Assembly (NCBI GenBank): GCA_936440205.1
Contig: OW387149.1
Location: 15,458,114-15,522,113, forward strand
Source of the DNA: Lepidonotus clava
Lineage: Eukaryota; Annelida; Polychaeta; Phyllodocida; Polynoidae
DNA: 64,000 nucleotides
Direction: 5' to 3'
Position 1 is the first letter of the stretch. Every line of letters starts with the position of its first letter. A model generated the notes under the pieces. The model searched no databases, had not been told where the DNA came from, and worked only from the letters and a program-made list of their open reading frames with translations. Shown here one piece after another: positions 33,963 to 45,202 of the stretch. The position numbers and the translations under genes are program-made.

Positions 33963-34916
33963 TCAGAGAAGTCTAGGAGCATTGATGTTTCCTGGAATGT
34001 TCCTAAGGAAATTATTGACATGTTTTCTGAACCTAGAACTGCACCAAACATAAATGATGGGATTGACCCATGTGTTTACCCTCCAGATAATAGTCAAAAG
34101 CCGAAATACTATCTCCTGAAGAGGATTTTCTAGACGGCGTGCTATGATAGGCCGAATGATAAGCAGTGAGTTACAACCTAGGTAAACAACAAGAATCTTA
34201 AACATAACCTTGGCAATCTTGAAGTCAGTTTGAAGTGTAGTGTTTGGCAAGGGACCAGCTGCTAAAGCAGCAACTGCAAGCTTTTGTTTATGGGCAATTA
34301 ATCCTATCTGGATATAACAACATACTGTGATCAACATTAATATGTAATATGTGACTCCTGGGACAAGTAATGCCAAGAACTTTAAATGGAGGTTAACAGT
34401 GCATGATCCAGTAATATAGTCCTCTTTCACTTCATGAATGTATCCAGTTGATGTGCATATTATACTCACAATCAGACAACTTACTGATGCTGCACACCCT
34501 ATTACTTTGGCTTTCCATAGTGTCATAATTGAATGATATTCCAAAGGATACTTTATATAAAGAAGGCAATCAATTGCAATGATGCACAAAAGGGTATTAC
34601 AAATTAGTGATAAAGTTAAGGAAATCAAGACAGCGCCTATGCAGGATATGCTCCATATGGTTCCTTGAGGTAGATAAACTGTTGCGAGAGTAAAAGGTAA
34701 AATTGCAGCAGTCAAAAGATCCGAAAATGTAAGAAATGCTATAAATATGTTAGACGGTGTTTCCAACTTTGCGTATCTCCACAATATGATCATGGTTACA
34801 CTGTTTGTCAGAACTGTCAACATTTTCTCAAGGACTGTCCATGCCGCAAATATTTGCTTTATATAGCCTAGATCTTCAGTGTTTCCAAAGTTGGTTAGGT
34901 TGGTTGAAACATTCAT
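33963..34916 (-). CDS. Intronless class A GPCR, copy 2
   Basis: The protein is 317 residues, collinear with copy 1 and roughly 90% identical by eye. The same landmarks are kept: N38, FSDLL D66, C92, an ECL2 cysteine at 172, NPIIY in TM7, and the same IDC in place of the DRY-type IDR. Changes from copy 1 are scattered, mostly conservative, and introduce no stop. That suggests the frame has stayed useful since duplication, or that the duplication is young. ATG at 34916 aligns exactly with that of copy 1. The next closest gene in the window is 58929-59897, which keeps the arginine. Ligand and coupling are unknown. Confidence 0.85.
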   Translation of the reverse strand: MNVSTNLTNFGNTEDLGYIKQIFAAWTVLEKMLTVLTNSVTMIILWRYAKLETPSNIFIAFLTFSDLLTAAILPFTLATVYLPQGTIWSISCIGAVLISLTLSLICNTLLCIIAIDCLLYIKYPLEYHSIMTLWKAKVIGCAASVSCLIVSIICTSTGYIHEVKEDYITGSCTVNLHLKFLALLVPGVTYYILMLITVCCYIQIGLIAHKQKLAVAALAAGPLPNTTLQTDFKIAKVMFKILVVYLGCNSLLIIRPIIARRLENPLQEIVFRLLTIIWRVNTWVNPIIYVWCSSRFRKHVNNFLRNIPGNINAPRLL

Positions 34917-36296
34917 GATGAGTTCAGCTTGTTAACCCTGATATGATGTACTGCAAGTTCTGTTTTGTCAAGATCTCCTCTTTTCCTGGCTATTGTGCCA
35001 CTTTTCAAGTGCCATTGAATGTTCAAGGGTCCCTACAATTCTTGAATTTTTCATATAATCCTGAAAAAAAAGCTTCCCAATAGCGAGTAGAATGTTTGTC
35101 CTCTTCAAATATGATGTAGATTGCAGAATACAGAAAGTTCTCACCTTGAGACAAAGAGAAAATACCTGTGACTGACCGCTCCAGCCACAGCCGTTTAACT
35201 AATGCCACAGTGCATTAGCAACGAACTATACCCTCAATGATAACAATCTGGTGCGTCATGTGTTATATACTAAGCCATTAGTGTCTTTACTTGGAATACT
35301 GCTTATTAAGGATATGCTTCTCATTATATACCACTCTCCTGTGTGTGTCCCTGCTCCACCGAGACTTGAGTCATTTGCACCTGCCGATGCACTAATTGGT
35401 ATTATCAGGGAGGCTGTAATAAGATTCATGTCATTCTAACATATTCTATAGGCCTACAATGAAATGGGGAGCTCCGAAGAGAAGCTGAGATGATTTGACC
35501 TCAGCAGGGGGCAGACTTATGCTACTAATACCCTTTACAGACTAGGCTCAGAATGTGCATTCTGCCTGTATTGAACTGTCATTATAAGTGTATTTTGAGG
35601 CCCTGCTTTCATTAAAGGAAAGCTTGCATATAATTTCACGAAGTGCTATTTTTTGTGTGATAAACTCTAAAAGTATTTCAAAAGTAAAAACGTAAAAATG
35701 TTGAGGGATTAGGGAATTATACAGGAAATGAATTTAATTTTGGGAATTCCCTGGATTCTGGGCTCCTCATACTCCCCTTGCTATGTCACAGCTATGGGAA
35801 TTCCCTCTAAAATTAATTTGGGATTTTCTAATCAATGAGTGGCTGTAAATGGATATATATATTTGATTTTATGCAGATGAGGCGATTAAAAATAGTGTGG
35901 GTGAGAAATTATCATCCTAATCACAGATTCTACAGGGATGGGGATTCCCTTCTAAGGGCAGACGGGATTCTCCCAGAACTCCCCTTCCTATGTCATAAAT
36001 TAGGGGATTTCCCTTAACAAATTGAAACAAATCCATAATTGGGCATAAACTAGGAATTTTCTTTCAATTTTGCTCATAATAATAGTATAAGCTGTGAATA
36101 ACATGCTGAATTGAATTCAATAAAAAATAGCCATCCTGCAATTATGTAAAAGGTTTCCTTTAATCAAGTCGCAGTTTCAAACCAGGCCAGGAGTCAGTAG
36201 GTGTAGATATTGTTTTTGAAAGGTGGGGGTCAGAATGTAGCTTAATAACGAAACGGCATGTATTTGCATGCCATTTCCCCCATGTTTGTATAGTTA
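34917..36296. other. Upstream flank of GPCR 2
   Basis: Paralogous to the GPCR 1 flank over the first ~550 bases, then block-specific AT-rich DNA. No gene recognised. Confidence 0.5.
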
Positions 36297-36594
36297 ACCA
36301 TTTAGACCCCATTGATTATGAGGATGAGTTGCTGGATTTCCCCATGATTTCCCTCAGAATTACCTTAAATTTATGTTAATTGAGAAAGTTCAAACGGTTA
36401 CCCACCTTGGAATATTAAAATTAATGAACTCTGGGTTGAAGCATGGAATAAGGAATTAAATCAGCTTTTAAACGATATATTTGCCATCTCTGTACGCTGC
36501 ACACAAGTTAAAGTGTTCTCTTTTGGAAAAATATGGAAAAAACGGCAATTTTTCCGAGTGGCCACTGCCGGATTGGAGAGTACACCCTCGGGAA
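36297..36594 (-). repeat. CCCTTTAGACCCC repeat copy
   Basis: It starts TTAACCATTTAGACCCCATT and its far part (AGAGTACACCCTCGGG) matches 22125-22145 inverted. The right end seems shortened. Confidence 0.5.
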
Positions 36595-37324
36595 ATAGAA
36601 TAATTTGTGGTTTCAAAATTGGTTCACAATTAGTAAAGATATCATGTGAAACAGACCTATATGTTGTTCCCACTTGAGATCCCTTCCATGTCAGCAGACA
36701 TTAACAGTGTCCTGCCCTTGTCTCTGATACCCCCAAAGCTTCTTTTTATGTCCCTCACTGGCCTCCTATATTGTCCAGAGGGACAAGTGCCATATTCTGG
36801 TAACAGAGAGCAGAAATAGTCTATGCACAGAACCCAACCCATACAAGCTTAGGAGAAATGTTAGAAGCTGGGTTTTGCATGAGTAAGACACCTTTTGCCA
36901 TATGGCACACTCCACTGCTAAATCTCCAGATAAGGGGTCTTTACTCATGCATAATTCTCCCAACCATGGATAGCCAATTTCTTGAGTTTTACCAAATGTT
37001 TAGCCTATTTCAGGATGCATGATGGAAATATACACTGACAAGTCATAGGAAAATCTACAATAATCATGGGATAACTTGTGGTTTTACTTGATGGAAAATA
37101 GCATTGACTATTTTTCCATTTCGTATCTCTCTCTATTTAATATTTTTCAAGATGGTTTTAAAATCAATTCACTACAGATAGATTTATAGCAAGTTTTTGT
37201 ATAATTATTATCGCTTCCCTGTCTTTTTTTTGACAAAATAGGCCCAAACTAACTAATAATGATGTAGGTATGACACGGCAGTGTTGCACAAAAGGTTGGC
37301 CACACCATGTTTCTTTATTGTTAA

Positions 37325-37506
37325 AGGGACGTTCTCGTCCATGCGGCTGACATATTTTTATACATTGTAACCCTCTGAGGGCCGCGGCAATTTCCTGACG
37401 TGACCGATCAGGTTGCCGGATTATGTTCTAATGTCACAAAACACGGCTTAACGTCAGTTAACATCAGCGGATGTATCTCTTTGAATTCAAGGACGGGAAC
37501 GTCCCT
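37325..37506. mobile_element. 182-bp TTAA-type MITE
   Basis: TTAA lies at 37321-37324 and 37507-37510. The inverted ends are AGGGACGTTCTCGTCC and GGACGGGAACGTCCCT. There is no coding capacity. The target choice fits piggyBac or Kolobok. Confidence 0.85.
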
Positions 37507-37510
37507 TTAA

Positions 37511-38784
37511 AGCATGTCTCCATAAGGCAATGAATATTAGGAAAGATACTGGTGATATGAAGCAAGATTGCCAATGTAATTGTTAGATAAACTGGCGCTA
37601 GATAATTATAGAAGCTGCATACTGCTGGCGCTAAAACACCGCTGACAGAGTATAATAATCATGGCAACATAAGTTACAAACTTGATCAAACATGCTTCAT
37701 TAATCGCTGAAAAAACCTGCCATAAAAGAATTGTCTCCAGCCATGATCATACCAGGTTCCTATGAGATAAATATATATTTGCGATTATTGGCTCTGCTTT
37801 GGTTACCAAGAACATTGTCCCGCTGAGGCAATAAACATATTTAGCACCTGCAGTTGTTTGTACAGAGAGATGAAGATATAGGTACATCCGATAATTATAT
37901 TGTGACCAATTTACGATAATTACTCTTGAGTCAATCCAGTGAAATTATCGTATCGTGTTTTGCGTCGGAAAATGTTTTGTATCTGATATGTAATTGTGGA
38001 TCAGTAATTATCGTATAAAACCAGGGGCCTCTATTTGAGTGGTGACTAGCAAGACGAATACTAAGTGATATGATATATTATATTAGGTGTGATATGATAC
38101 GTGTTATACTAGGTGAATCAAAGTGGGGATGTGGTTTGCGGAAATAGTGACCAAGGAGGCCTTTAATAACAGATAAAGCAGGTAAAACTTGAAGTATATC
38201 GCTTGGATACATGAATATGAATGAGTTCCAGTCAGTTATAAAGGGTGTGACTTCATGAGTTGGTGAGAAAATCAGTGTAAATAGGCCTTAAGTAATAAGA
38301 ATGTTCCCGGCAGAATGAGGTAGATTGAATGTTTTGTATGATATGTACCAGCAAATGGCAAGAATTATCGTGAAAAGTTAAAGATGATTATCAGGAAATT
38401 GAATAAATAATAAAATATAATTATCGGCAAACTTGTCATTTATACAACAGTGATCAGCAGGTTGGCACTACCACGGGAAAATAATCTGTCCTGACTGCGT
38501 CACTCATATAGTATGGGATTTTTTTTTTTTTCTTCTGTTTTTTCAATTTAAAAAAACAAAAAACATATAGTATGGGAATGTGTGCGTCTTGTGTGAGCAA
38601 GTGTCGCTGATACTACATTTCTCATATGAACGAGTCTCATGGCCTTCATATGAGCCCCTCGTTCTAAGTCGTTTTTAAGTGATGTCGAACCATCCTTGAG
38701 ATCACCATTTTTGAACCTGTATTTCGTTCAAGTAGGATCAAACTATGGAAAAGGTTCAAATATCATTTCTAAAACAAAAGGTTA
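37511..38784. other. Non-coding stretch
   Basis: AT-rich. No gene, RNA or named repeat recognised. Confidence 0.5.
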
Positions 38785-39010
38785 CCGTAAAACCCCTAAT
38801 TTAAGCCGCACCTTAATATAAGCCGCACCCTGACTTTGGAATCTTTCTTGGGATATTTTTTGATAAAAATTTTGCAGAGGTACCATTGTATTTAAGCTTG
38901 TGTAAAACCCTTATCTAAGCCGCACCCTGAAAGTTGAGGCCTCATTGACTCTGGTTTAGTTTTTAGACTAACTCTCATTTAAGCCGTGGCTTAAATTAGG
39001 GGTTTTACAG
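38785..39010. mobile_element. 226-bp MITE with GTAAAACCCCTAATTTAAGCC ends
   Basis: The left end CCGTAAAACCCCTAATTTAA and the inverted right end (TTAAATTAGGGGTTTTACAG) are flanked by TA on both sides (38783-38784, 39011-39012). Internal TAAGCCGCACC words recur. TA flanks fit Tc1/mariner-like mobilisation. Confidence 0.8.
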
Positions 39011-39127
39011 TAGTTTCAATATGGTTCAAATGTGGTTCAAAGTTAAACCACCTTCAGGCGGTGGTCCAAGGTGGGTTCAATATGGTCAATATGTAATAAG
39101 GCACGTTGCTACGTGTGAAAAGGCTCT

Positions 39128-39167
39128 AATTCAAGCTTTATAACTATATAGTTATAAAGCTTGAATT
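39128..39167. repeat. Perfect 40-bp palindrome
   Basis: AATTCAAGCTTTATAACTAT is followed immediately by its exact reverse complement with no spacer. No wider inverted structure is visible around it. Confidence 0.9.
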
Positions 39168-39489
39168 TTCCCTTTAAGGGGGATCAAACCAAGGAAAATT
39201 TGATATTTAAACTAGCTAGGTTCAGCAGATTGGGCACGTATCTTCATTAGTTATTGAGAAATCCTTGTTCAAAAAATAAAAGTGGGAAAATAGGTTTTTA
39301 TGTAATATTTTTTCAAATTCTCCTCTGATTTTCTAATAACTTATATCATTGAATAGTGAAAAATCAGTCCTTTTAAATGGTATATATGATATAATTGTAG
39401 CTAAATTAGGTGCGGAGGTACATGCCAAAACGTAAACCATGCTCCAACCACTGGTGTCAATCCTTAAAATGATCAGGTTATTTACTTAA

Positions 39490-40142
39490 AGGGATAACGG
39501 ACTAAATCATTGCAGGGTCCCAATTATGGAAATTTATGTCAGATCTATGTACAACGATCACTCTAAAACAAAGAAATGTATGTCACCATGCTTATTTCTG
39601 AGTGATAGGTTAATAGAGATAATATCCTTAGCTATAGAAGTCTATGGTGAAAACATACTTCCTGATATTCAACTGACCCTAGAACCTTCAAAATCCATTA
39701 CAGCCATACCACTTCTGGGGATATGTACTTTAGGTCTGTAGTAAGATTTTAAGGCTAAAAAACATAGGGGTCACCGCTGATACTAAAGTGCTGGAGGTTG
39801 ATGAAATCTCTCTATAATCCCTTACAACACTATCCATCCTATTCCCCTAAATCATTAGTTTAAACAGCCAATATTCATTCATTTCATTTCACGTTCAAAC
39901 CCTGTCCATGTGTAATGACAGTTTTCTCAATTTTGTGGCTCTTCATTTTTGTCACTAGGGGGTGCATGTGTTCCTGATTCAATTTATATTAATTGCACTT
40001 TTGATTATTATTCAAAGTTTCTGATTTTCTTAATTTTGTATCTCAAGTTAAATGTCATTGATATATGGTATGAAATTTTGAGGTTTGATTATCTTAAAAT
40101 TTTCCCACCAGGGGGCACAGCAGTGAACATTTCGTTATCCCT
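39490..40142. mobile_element. 653-bp TTAA-type non-autonomous element
   Basis: TTAA lies at 39486-39489 and 40143-40146. The inverted ends are AGGGATAACG and CGTTATCCCT. Inside, a CACTAGGGGGTGCA/CACCAGGGGGCACA pair sits at 39954 and 40107. No coding frame. Confidence 0.75.
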
Positions 40143-40146
40143 TTAA

Positions 40147-42312
40147 ACATTTGCAGGCTACAGTTTGGTAATTATTTTATGGGGTGAGGGGTGTTAATCC
40201 GTGTTGGATATCTACCTGGCTACCGTTTTCTGTTTAATTTATGAGAGGGTAATTATACAACCACTCAATTCTTCAACCACGGATAGCCAGTTTCTTGAGT
40301 TGTACCTGCAGGTTATCCTAAAAACGGATGTATGCTGGGTAATATGTCGGCAAAACTCAAGGCTTTTCTATATGGAATTTCATGAATTGTATCATTATTT
40401 GTAGATTATCATTTTGGAAAACTAAGCACCATTATTTCTTAAATTAGTATCCATATACATTTAATATTTCTAAGTTATTTGAAAATTCATTCATTGTAGA
40501 TGGAAATATATCAATTATTTGTATATCTACTATAGATATTCTAGGGATTTTGTCGACAGAATCAGTCAAAATTAGCCTGCAGAATACTGGAAATCAACTA
40601 TCTGTGGTAGGGTGAATTGCAATGGACAGTGAACAGTTTGAGGATTTGAATATGTGGCCTTAATTGGCTCCTTATTATATGGGGATGGGGTAAAACAAAG
40701 TAAAATACAGGTAACTAAAACCTATCGAAATCAGGCTCCCTCTTACTCCCAGGTTTTATGGCACGCAGTAAAATAGTTACATCATTACAGTTGCTGCTGT
40801 GTGCATTACACTCTGAGGAGGAACCCCGTGGGGGTCCGGGTGAGAATAGGCCCCCAGTAGCCCCTGCTGATCATAGGAGGCAACCATAGTGTGGACCCAG
40901 AACACAAATCCACACCCCAAAGTGTGCCCCCGGCACTTCAAAAACACTCAATTTTAAACAGGGAGAGGTCTTTTAAAATGTGCCAATCCTCGCAACAGCG
41001 AGACCTGTTATGCGATGCAGCACTGCAGAAAGCCTACATATTTACTACTCATGTGATGTATTATGATATAACAATTAATGATATAAGTGTTTTCATAATG
41101 ATATAATCATATTTGATGTCCATATGTTAGTTCATGGTAGAAAAGCTATATTCCTTATTGCTTTAAATGTCACATGGCTACCACTATCAGAACTGATGCA
41201 CCATCTAGTGTAGAATTTATTTACTATAGAGGGACGCTTACTAAGGAAATAAAAACAAATTCTACTTAATTACTCAAGATCATTGTATATATTATCTAAA
41301 GTTCAATCCTGTATCAAAAGATATTCAATATTTCATTTTACAGAGCTCATTTCCATAATCATAAACCTATTCTTGGCCTAAAGTTTAACTTTGCTTACGA
41401 AATTAAACTGACACTTCATCTTAAAGTCAGTCAAAATTTAAGGTGTGGTCCTGGTGAATATGAAGGACCCACTGAACTCATCTGTGGTGAGCCATGAGCA
41501 GACGTGACTGTAACATACTGTTAAGGATAGACAACACCTATCAGCGTCCAATACGCAGTGCTCCCTTTCTTTTGGAATTAATTGTTCACTGTCCATCGCA
41601 TCAGGATATATCATATATATTCTAAAAGCCATTGTAACATCCTATCTAAAGGTGTAACTTATATTAGGCTGTGCAGAACTGTGCTTTTGGGGCTGGGCCA
41701 GGAAGTGAAAAAATGCATTTTTTACTTTTATTTTTTTGAACAAGCATATCTCAGTAACTACTGCATATAAATGCATGGCATTTTTTGTACAAGTAGATAA
41801 CATTCATTTGGAGGGAAGAGTGTCTCAAAATTTTGATTAAGGTCTTATTTTTTGTTTTAGAAAATTTAGAAAATAATGTTGATACAAATAACCTAAATCC
41901 CGATTTTTGTCATAAAATGAAAACTAGGCCCTAAATAAAAAGTCTGAGACAAGCTTCCCTCCAATAAATCATTATTAACATGCCTCAGAAATTTCAGTAC
42001 AATCTATTGAGTGGTTACCGAGATATCCATGTTCAAAAAATAAAAGTGAGAAAAACAGTTTTGGGCAGATTATTCCTCAAATTTTAAAGGGTTAATAATG
42101 GAATGTGTTCCAGAAGATAGAGAAGAATGTGCTCTTTCATTTCATGTATAATATGTTGTTCTACCCTTCCTGTTTAGTGCAAAATCCTTTTTGTCACAAA
42201 TGAAGCCACTCTGAGGTGTTGTCTATCCTTAAGGTACTCCCTACTGTTCAGGGAGTTGTTTAAGGTCATCTTGTAATGGGGTCATTATGAAACCTTTCAG
42301 CAAGTATGGAAT
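40147..42312. other. Non-coding stretch with a SINE fragment
   Basis: Mostly AT-rich without recognised genes. A fragment at about 40812-40900 (GGGGGTCCGGGTGAGAATAG) matches the SINE heads at 43807 and 44195. Confidence 0.5.
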
Positions 42313-42468
42313 CATGTCCCAGTAAATTGACAGATTATAGGATATATTATAAAATACTTGGTAGTCATGAACATCATATTTCACCAAATACATGTCCCAG
42401 TAAATTGACAGATTATAGGATATATTATAAAATACTTGATAGTCATGAACCTGATATTTCACCAAATA
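42313..42468. repeat. Two-copy 78-bp tandem repeat
   Basis: Units 42313-42390 and 42391-42468 both start CATGTCCCAGTAAATTGACA and differ at only a few positions. Confidence 0.9.
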
Positions 42469-42680
42469 GGGGCCAGTTGGGTCGATAACGTTGATACCTG
42501 GAAAGAGCTGGCTTCATCAAAAGCTTTACACTTTTTTTTCTCTAAGCCTGCTGCCACATATGGGCAGTACAGGTGGCAGGAAAGCCTCTCTGGTTTGTTT
42601 GATGGTTTGAACCACTAAACTCAGTTGTACTGGAGAACTGGGATATTTCACCCTTGCTTCTGGATTATCAAAGTAGGAGG

Positions 42681-42907
42681 TAGAGACCATACCCCTACAC
42701 GTTTACCAAGGCAGGTGTTCTTTTAGATGCAGTGTCTTATAGGCAGGGCACTGCATACAAGAGCCAATGGCACTAGGCCTTTGATGACCCTATCGTTGAC
42801 CACAGGATGAATGCCTAATACCACATAAGCAGGATAGAGACTTGAACCACCATCCTTTGGATGATGAAGCAAACACCCTACCAATGTACCACCAGAACCT
42901 CTGTGCC
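42681..42907 (-). repeat. tRNA-derived SINE, partial
   Basis: On the minus strand, TGGTACATTGGTAGGGTG (A-box-like) and GGTTCAAGTCT (B-box-like) head a body whose end GAGACCATACCCCTACAC (plus-strand reading) is shared with the SINE at 44804-45156. Confidence 0.65.
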
Positions 42908-42933
42908 CCCCCTCCCCCACCCACCCTTTGAGC

Positions 42934-42935
<2 letters not shown>

Positions 42936-42975
<40 letters not shown>

Positions 42976-42983
42976 TATATATA
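42936..42983. repeat. (TA)n microsatellite
   Basis: About 24 TA units with one slip. Confidence 0.95.
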
Positions 42984-43576
42984 GGTGTTAATTGGCTACA
43001 CTGACTGGGCACGGGCAATCAGTGGAGCACTAAAGGGATCCTCATACTATTTCAAAGCTACAGAATTCACTTATTTTGAAGTTTTTACAGTAAAATATTC
43101 AAATATTTAGATCAAAAACAGATTTCCTCAGGGAGTACTTATGACAATCCACCATGTGACAAAAACTCACAGTACGCCCAAAAAATACTTTAAAAGAAAA
43201 GGTCGATCCTTACTCAGCCAATTTCTTCTATATTCCCAAGTAAGGTATCTTACATGTAATCAACCTGCATATGTGACTTTCCATGCGATTTGGCGGCTTA
43301 ATGACATTGATGATGAATGTAGACGTTTCAAACTTTTTATCGATGAAAACAGATTTTGAATATTCCATGTAGAAGCTGAGATATAGGTTTCTGAATATGA
43401 TAGGGTCAGACACCATAAATCTATTGCAAATACATACCAAAGAGTACCAAGCCAGGTACAAATGGTTAAATATAGATAGTATGATGCATAAACAAAACTG
43501 TATGAGTATGGAGATTTGCCGAGGTGGGAGTCATATCAGGCCGAGTCCAGATGAACTCCGGAGGAATTAAATTGGG

Positions 43577-43638
43577 TGAGTAACCAAAGGTCGTATATCA
43601 TGTTATTAGCATGTTATTATACGACCTTTGGTTACTCA
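43577..43638. repeat. Perfect 21-bp hairpin with 20-base loop
   Basis: The arms TGAGTAACCAAAGGTCGTAT[A] (43577-43597) and the exact inverse (43618-43638) enclose a loop with CATGTTAT twice. It is too short for a normal MITE. No target duplication seen. Confidence 0.85.
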
Positions 43639-43798
43639 GCCAACGTTAAATGAATAAATGATGTTTTACTCATGTGCCTTCTGCTATTTAGTTTAGAAAT
43701 AAATATTTAAGGACAGCCTTTACAAGCAAACATTTCTTGTGTTCTCATGTCTCTAAGTCACTAGAAAACAATTACATTCCTTATGAACTGTCAACTGT

Positions 43799-44084
43799 CA
43801 CATCTTCCCAGTGAGGGTCCGGGTAAGAATAGGCCCTCAGTAGCCCCTGCTGATCGTATGAGGCGACGATAGGGGGGACCCTGCACTGACCAAGTAGTTT
43901 TTGGGTTCAATTCCCGGTCAGTGCTTGGTTCACTGAGGGATGAGGTGCAGCAAAAATGATTGCCAGGTTTTGATCCCCTGCTGCTTGCCCGCCCTGTCAC
44001 CTTCATCTCATAGATTCAATCACCAAAGACAGAATTCGTCCCAACTGGTCTTCGCCGTGAAAATGACCCACTCACTCACTCACT
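43799..44084 (+). repeat. SINE with (TCAC)n tail, copy 1
   Basis: The head GGTCCGGGTAAGAATAGGCC is followed by AGTAGCCCCTGCTGATCGTA, a T-arm-like GGGTTCAATTCCCGG within GCACTGACC...GGTCAGTGC, a body containing TGTCACCTTCATCTCATAGA, and a CACTCACTCACTCACT tail. Same family as 44195-44555. Confidence 0.75.
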
Positions 44085-44194
44085 GTCACATCTATGCAAA
44101 ATATACACAACAATCATGGCATAAATAGACCTCCTGGTCATAGAGTAAGGGTTGTTTTGCTATCAGAAATCACTTTAAACCCCAACCTTCCCAT

Positions 44195-44555
44195 AGCCCT
44201 GGTGGGGGTACTGGATGGGGCTTCTGCTCCTGGGAAAAATATAGGCCCCCAGTAGCTCCTGCTGTTTGTAAAAGGCGACATGGGGACCTAGCACGTGCAC
44301 TGACCAAGTGGTTCTTTGGGCTCGATTCCCTTTGGTGTCTGGGTTCACTAAGGCATGACATACAGTAAAAATGATTTCAGGTTTTGATCCCTTGCTGTTT
44401 GCCCACCCTGTCACCTTCATCTCATAGATACAGTCACCAAAGACTGATCAAGTCAAAACACGTATCTGAAAAGTCAGAATCCATCCTAACTTGTTTTCCC
44501 TGTGAAAATGCTCCTGCCTGTTGCTATGCCGTAAAGCACCCATCACTCACTCACT
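44195..44555 (+). repeat. SINE with (TCAC)n tail, copy 2
   Basis: Same order as the copy at 43799, with more divergence: ATAGGCCCCCAGTAGCTCC, GCACTGACCAAGTGG, GGGCTCGATTCCC, TGTCACCTTCATCTCATAGA, and a short CACTCACTCACT tail. Confidence 0.75.
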
Positions 44556-44803
44556 TTAACCCCATTCTAATCATCATCTTTGTAATCTATAAAGAGCCAG
44601 AACCAGTGTTATGAGAACTATTGTATGAGATGACACTAAGGATATGTTGTTTACCAAATGACACATAGATCACAAAACCCTCTACAATTTTTATTTTATT
44701 TTTCTTAAAATATTTTTTCTATTTTTTCACCAAACAATCAACTGCATACATAATGAGGCACAACCAGGTCAGCCCACAGAACTGACCAATAGCAGAGCAG
44801 TTG

Positions 44804-45156
44804 GTTGGTTGGTTATTGGGGTTTTAACGCCGTAGCAACATCTAAGGTCATATCACGGCGAGAACAGGATTTGACAATTCTGTCTTTGATGATCGTATAT
44901 ATGGAATGAACGAATCTATGAGAAGATAGAGACCATACCCCTACACATTTACCGAGGTAGGTGTTCTTTAATGTGCATGGTCCCATAGACAGGGCCACAC
45001 ACAACAGCCAGTGACTCTCTAGGAGTCTTTGATAACCCAGTTGTTGCCACTGGGAGACATGTAGAGGGGAGTAGCAGCCAGCGGACCCCAGCCCAGGATT
45101 GAGCCCGGGCCGCCCGTGCAACAGGCGAACACGCTGACCACTACACCACCCCACAC
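44804..45156 (-). repeat. Full-length tRNA-derived SINE with 46-bp target duplication
   Basis: On the minus strand the head is GTGGTGTAGTGGTCAGCGTG (A box, tRNA-Asp/Glu/Gly-like) and GGGCTCAATCCTGGG (B box). The body ends CGGCGTTAAAACCCC, then an AACC-type tail. Identical 46-bp direct repeats flank it (44758-44803 and 45157-45202), so the insertion is recent. Frames on either strand are not genes. Confidence 0.85.
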
Positions 45157-45202
45157 GCACAACCAGGTCAGCCCACAGAACTGACCAATAGCAGAGCAGT
45201 TG

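Larger units (their letters stand above)
28949..37130. repeat. Duplicated block, copy B (with GPCR 2)
   Basis: Paralogous to 21163-27510 in the same order. It is interrupted by about 3 kb (29105-32160) that is absent from A. That insertion holds an A-run, a MITE (29503-30377), a TTAA element (31434-31878) and a CCCTTTAGACC repeat. Copy B lacks the two large MITEs of A. The non-coding parts hold no recognised genes. Confidence 0.8.

Noticed and set aside
42681-42907. tRNA gene
   Set aside because: A- and B-box-like words are present but cloverleaf pairing is poor and the body continues as a SINE. The same applies to 21164-21260, 28953-29105, 43799-44555 and 44804-45156.
43577-43638. microRNA gene call
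   Set aside because: Size fits loosely, but pairing is perfect and there is no evidence of conservation or processing, so it is kept only as a hairpin.
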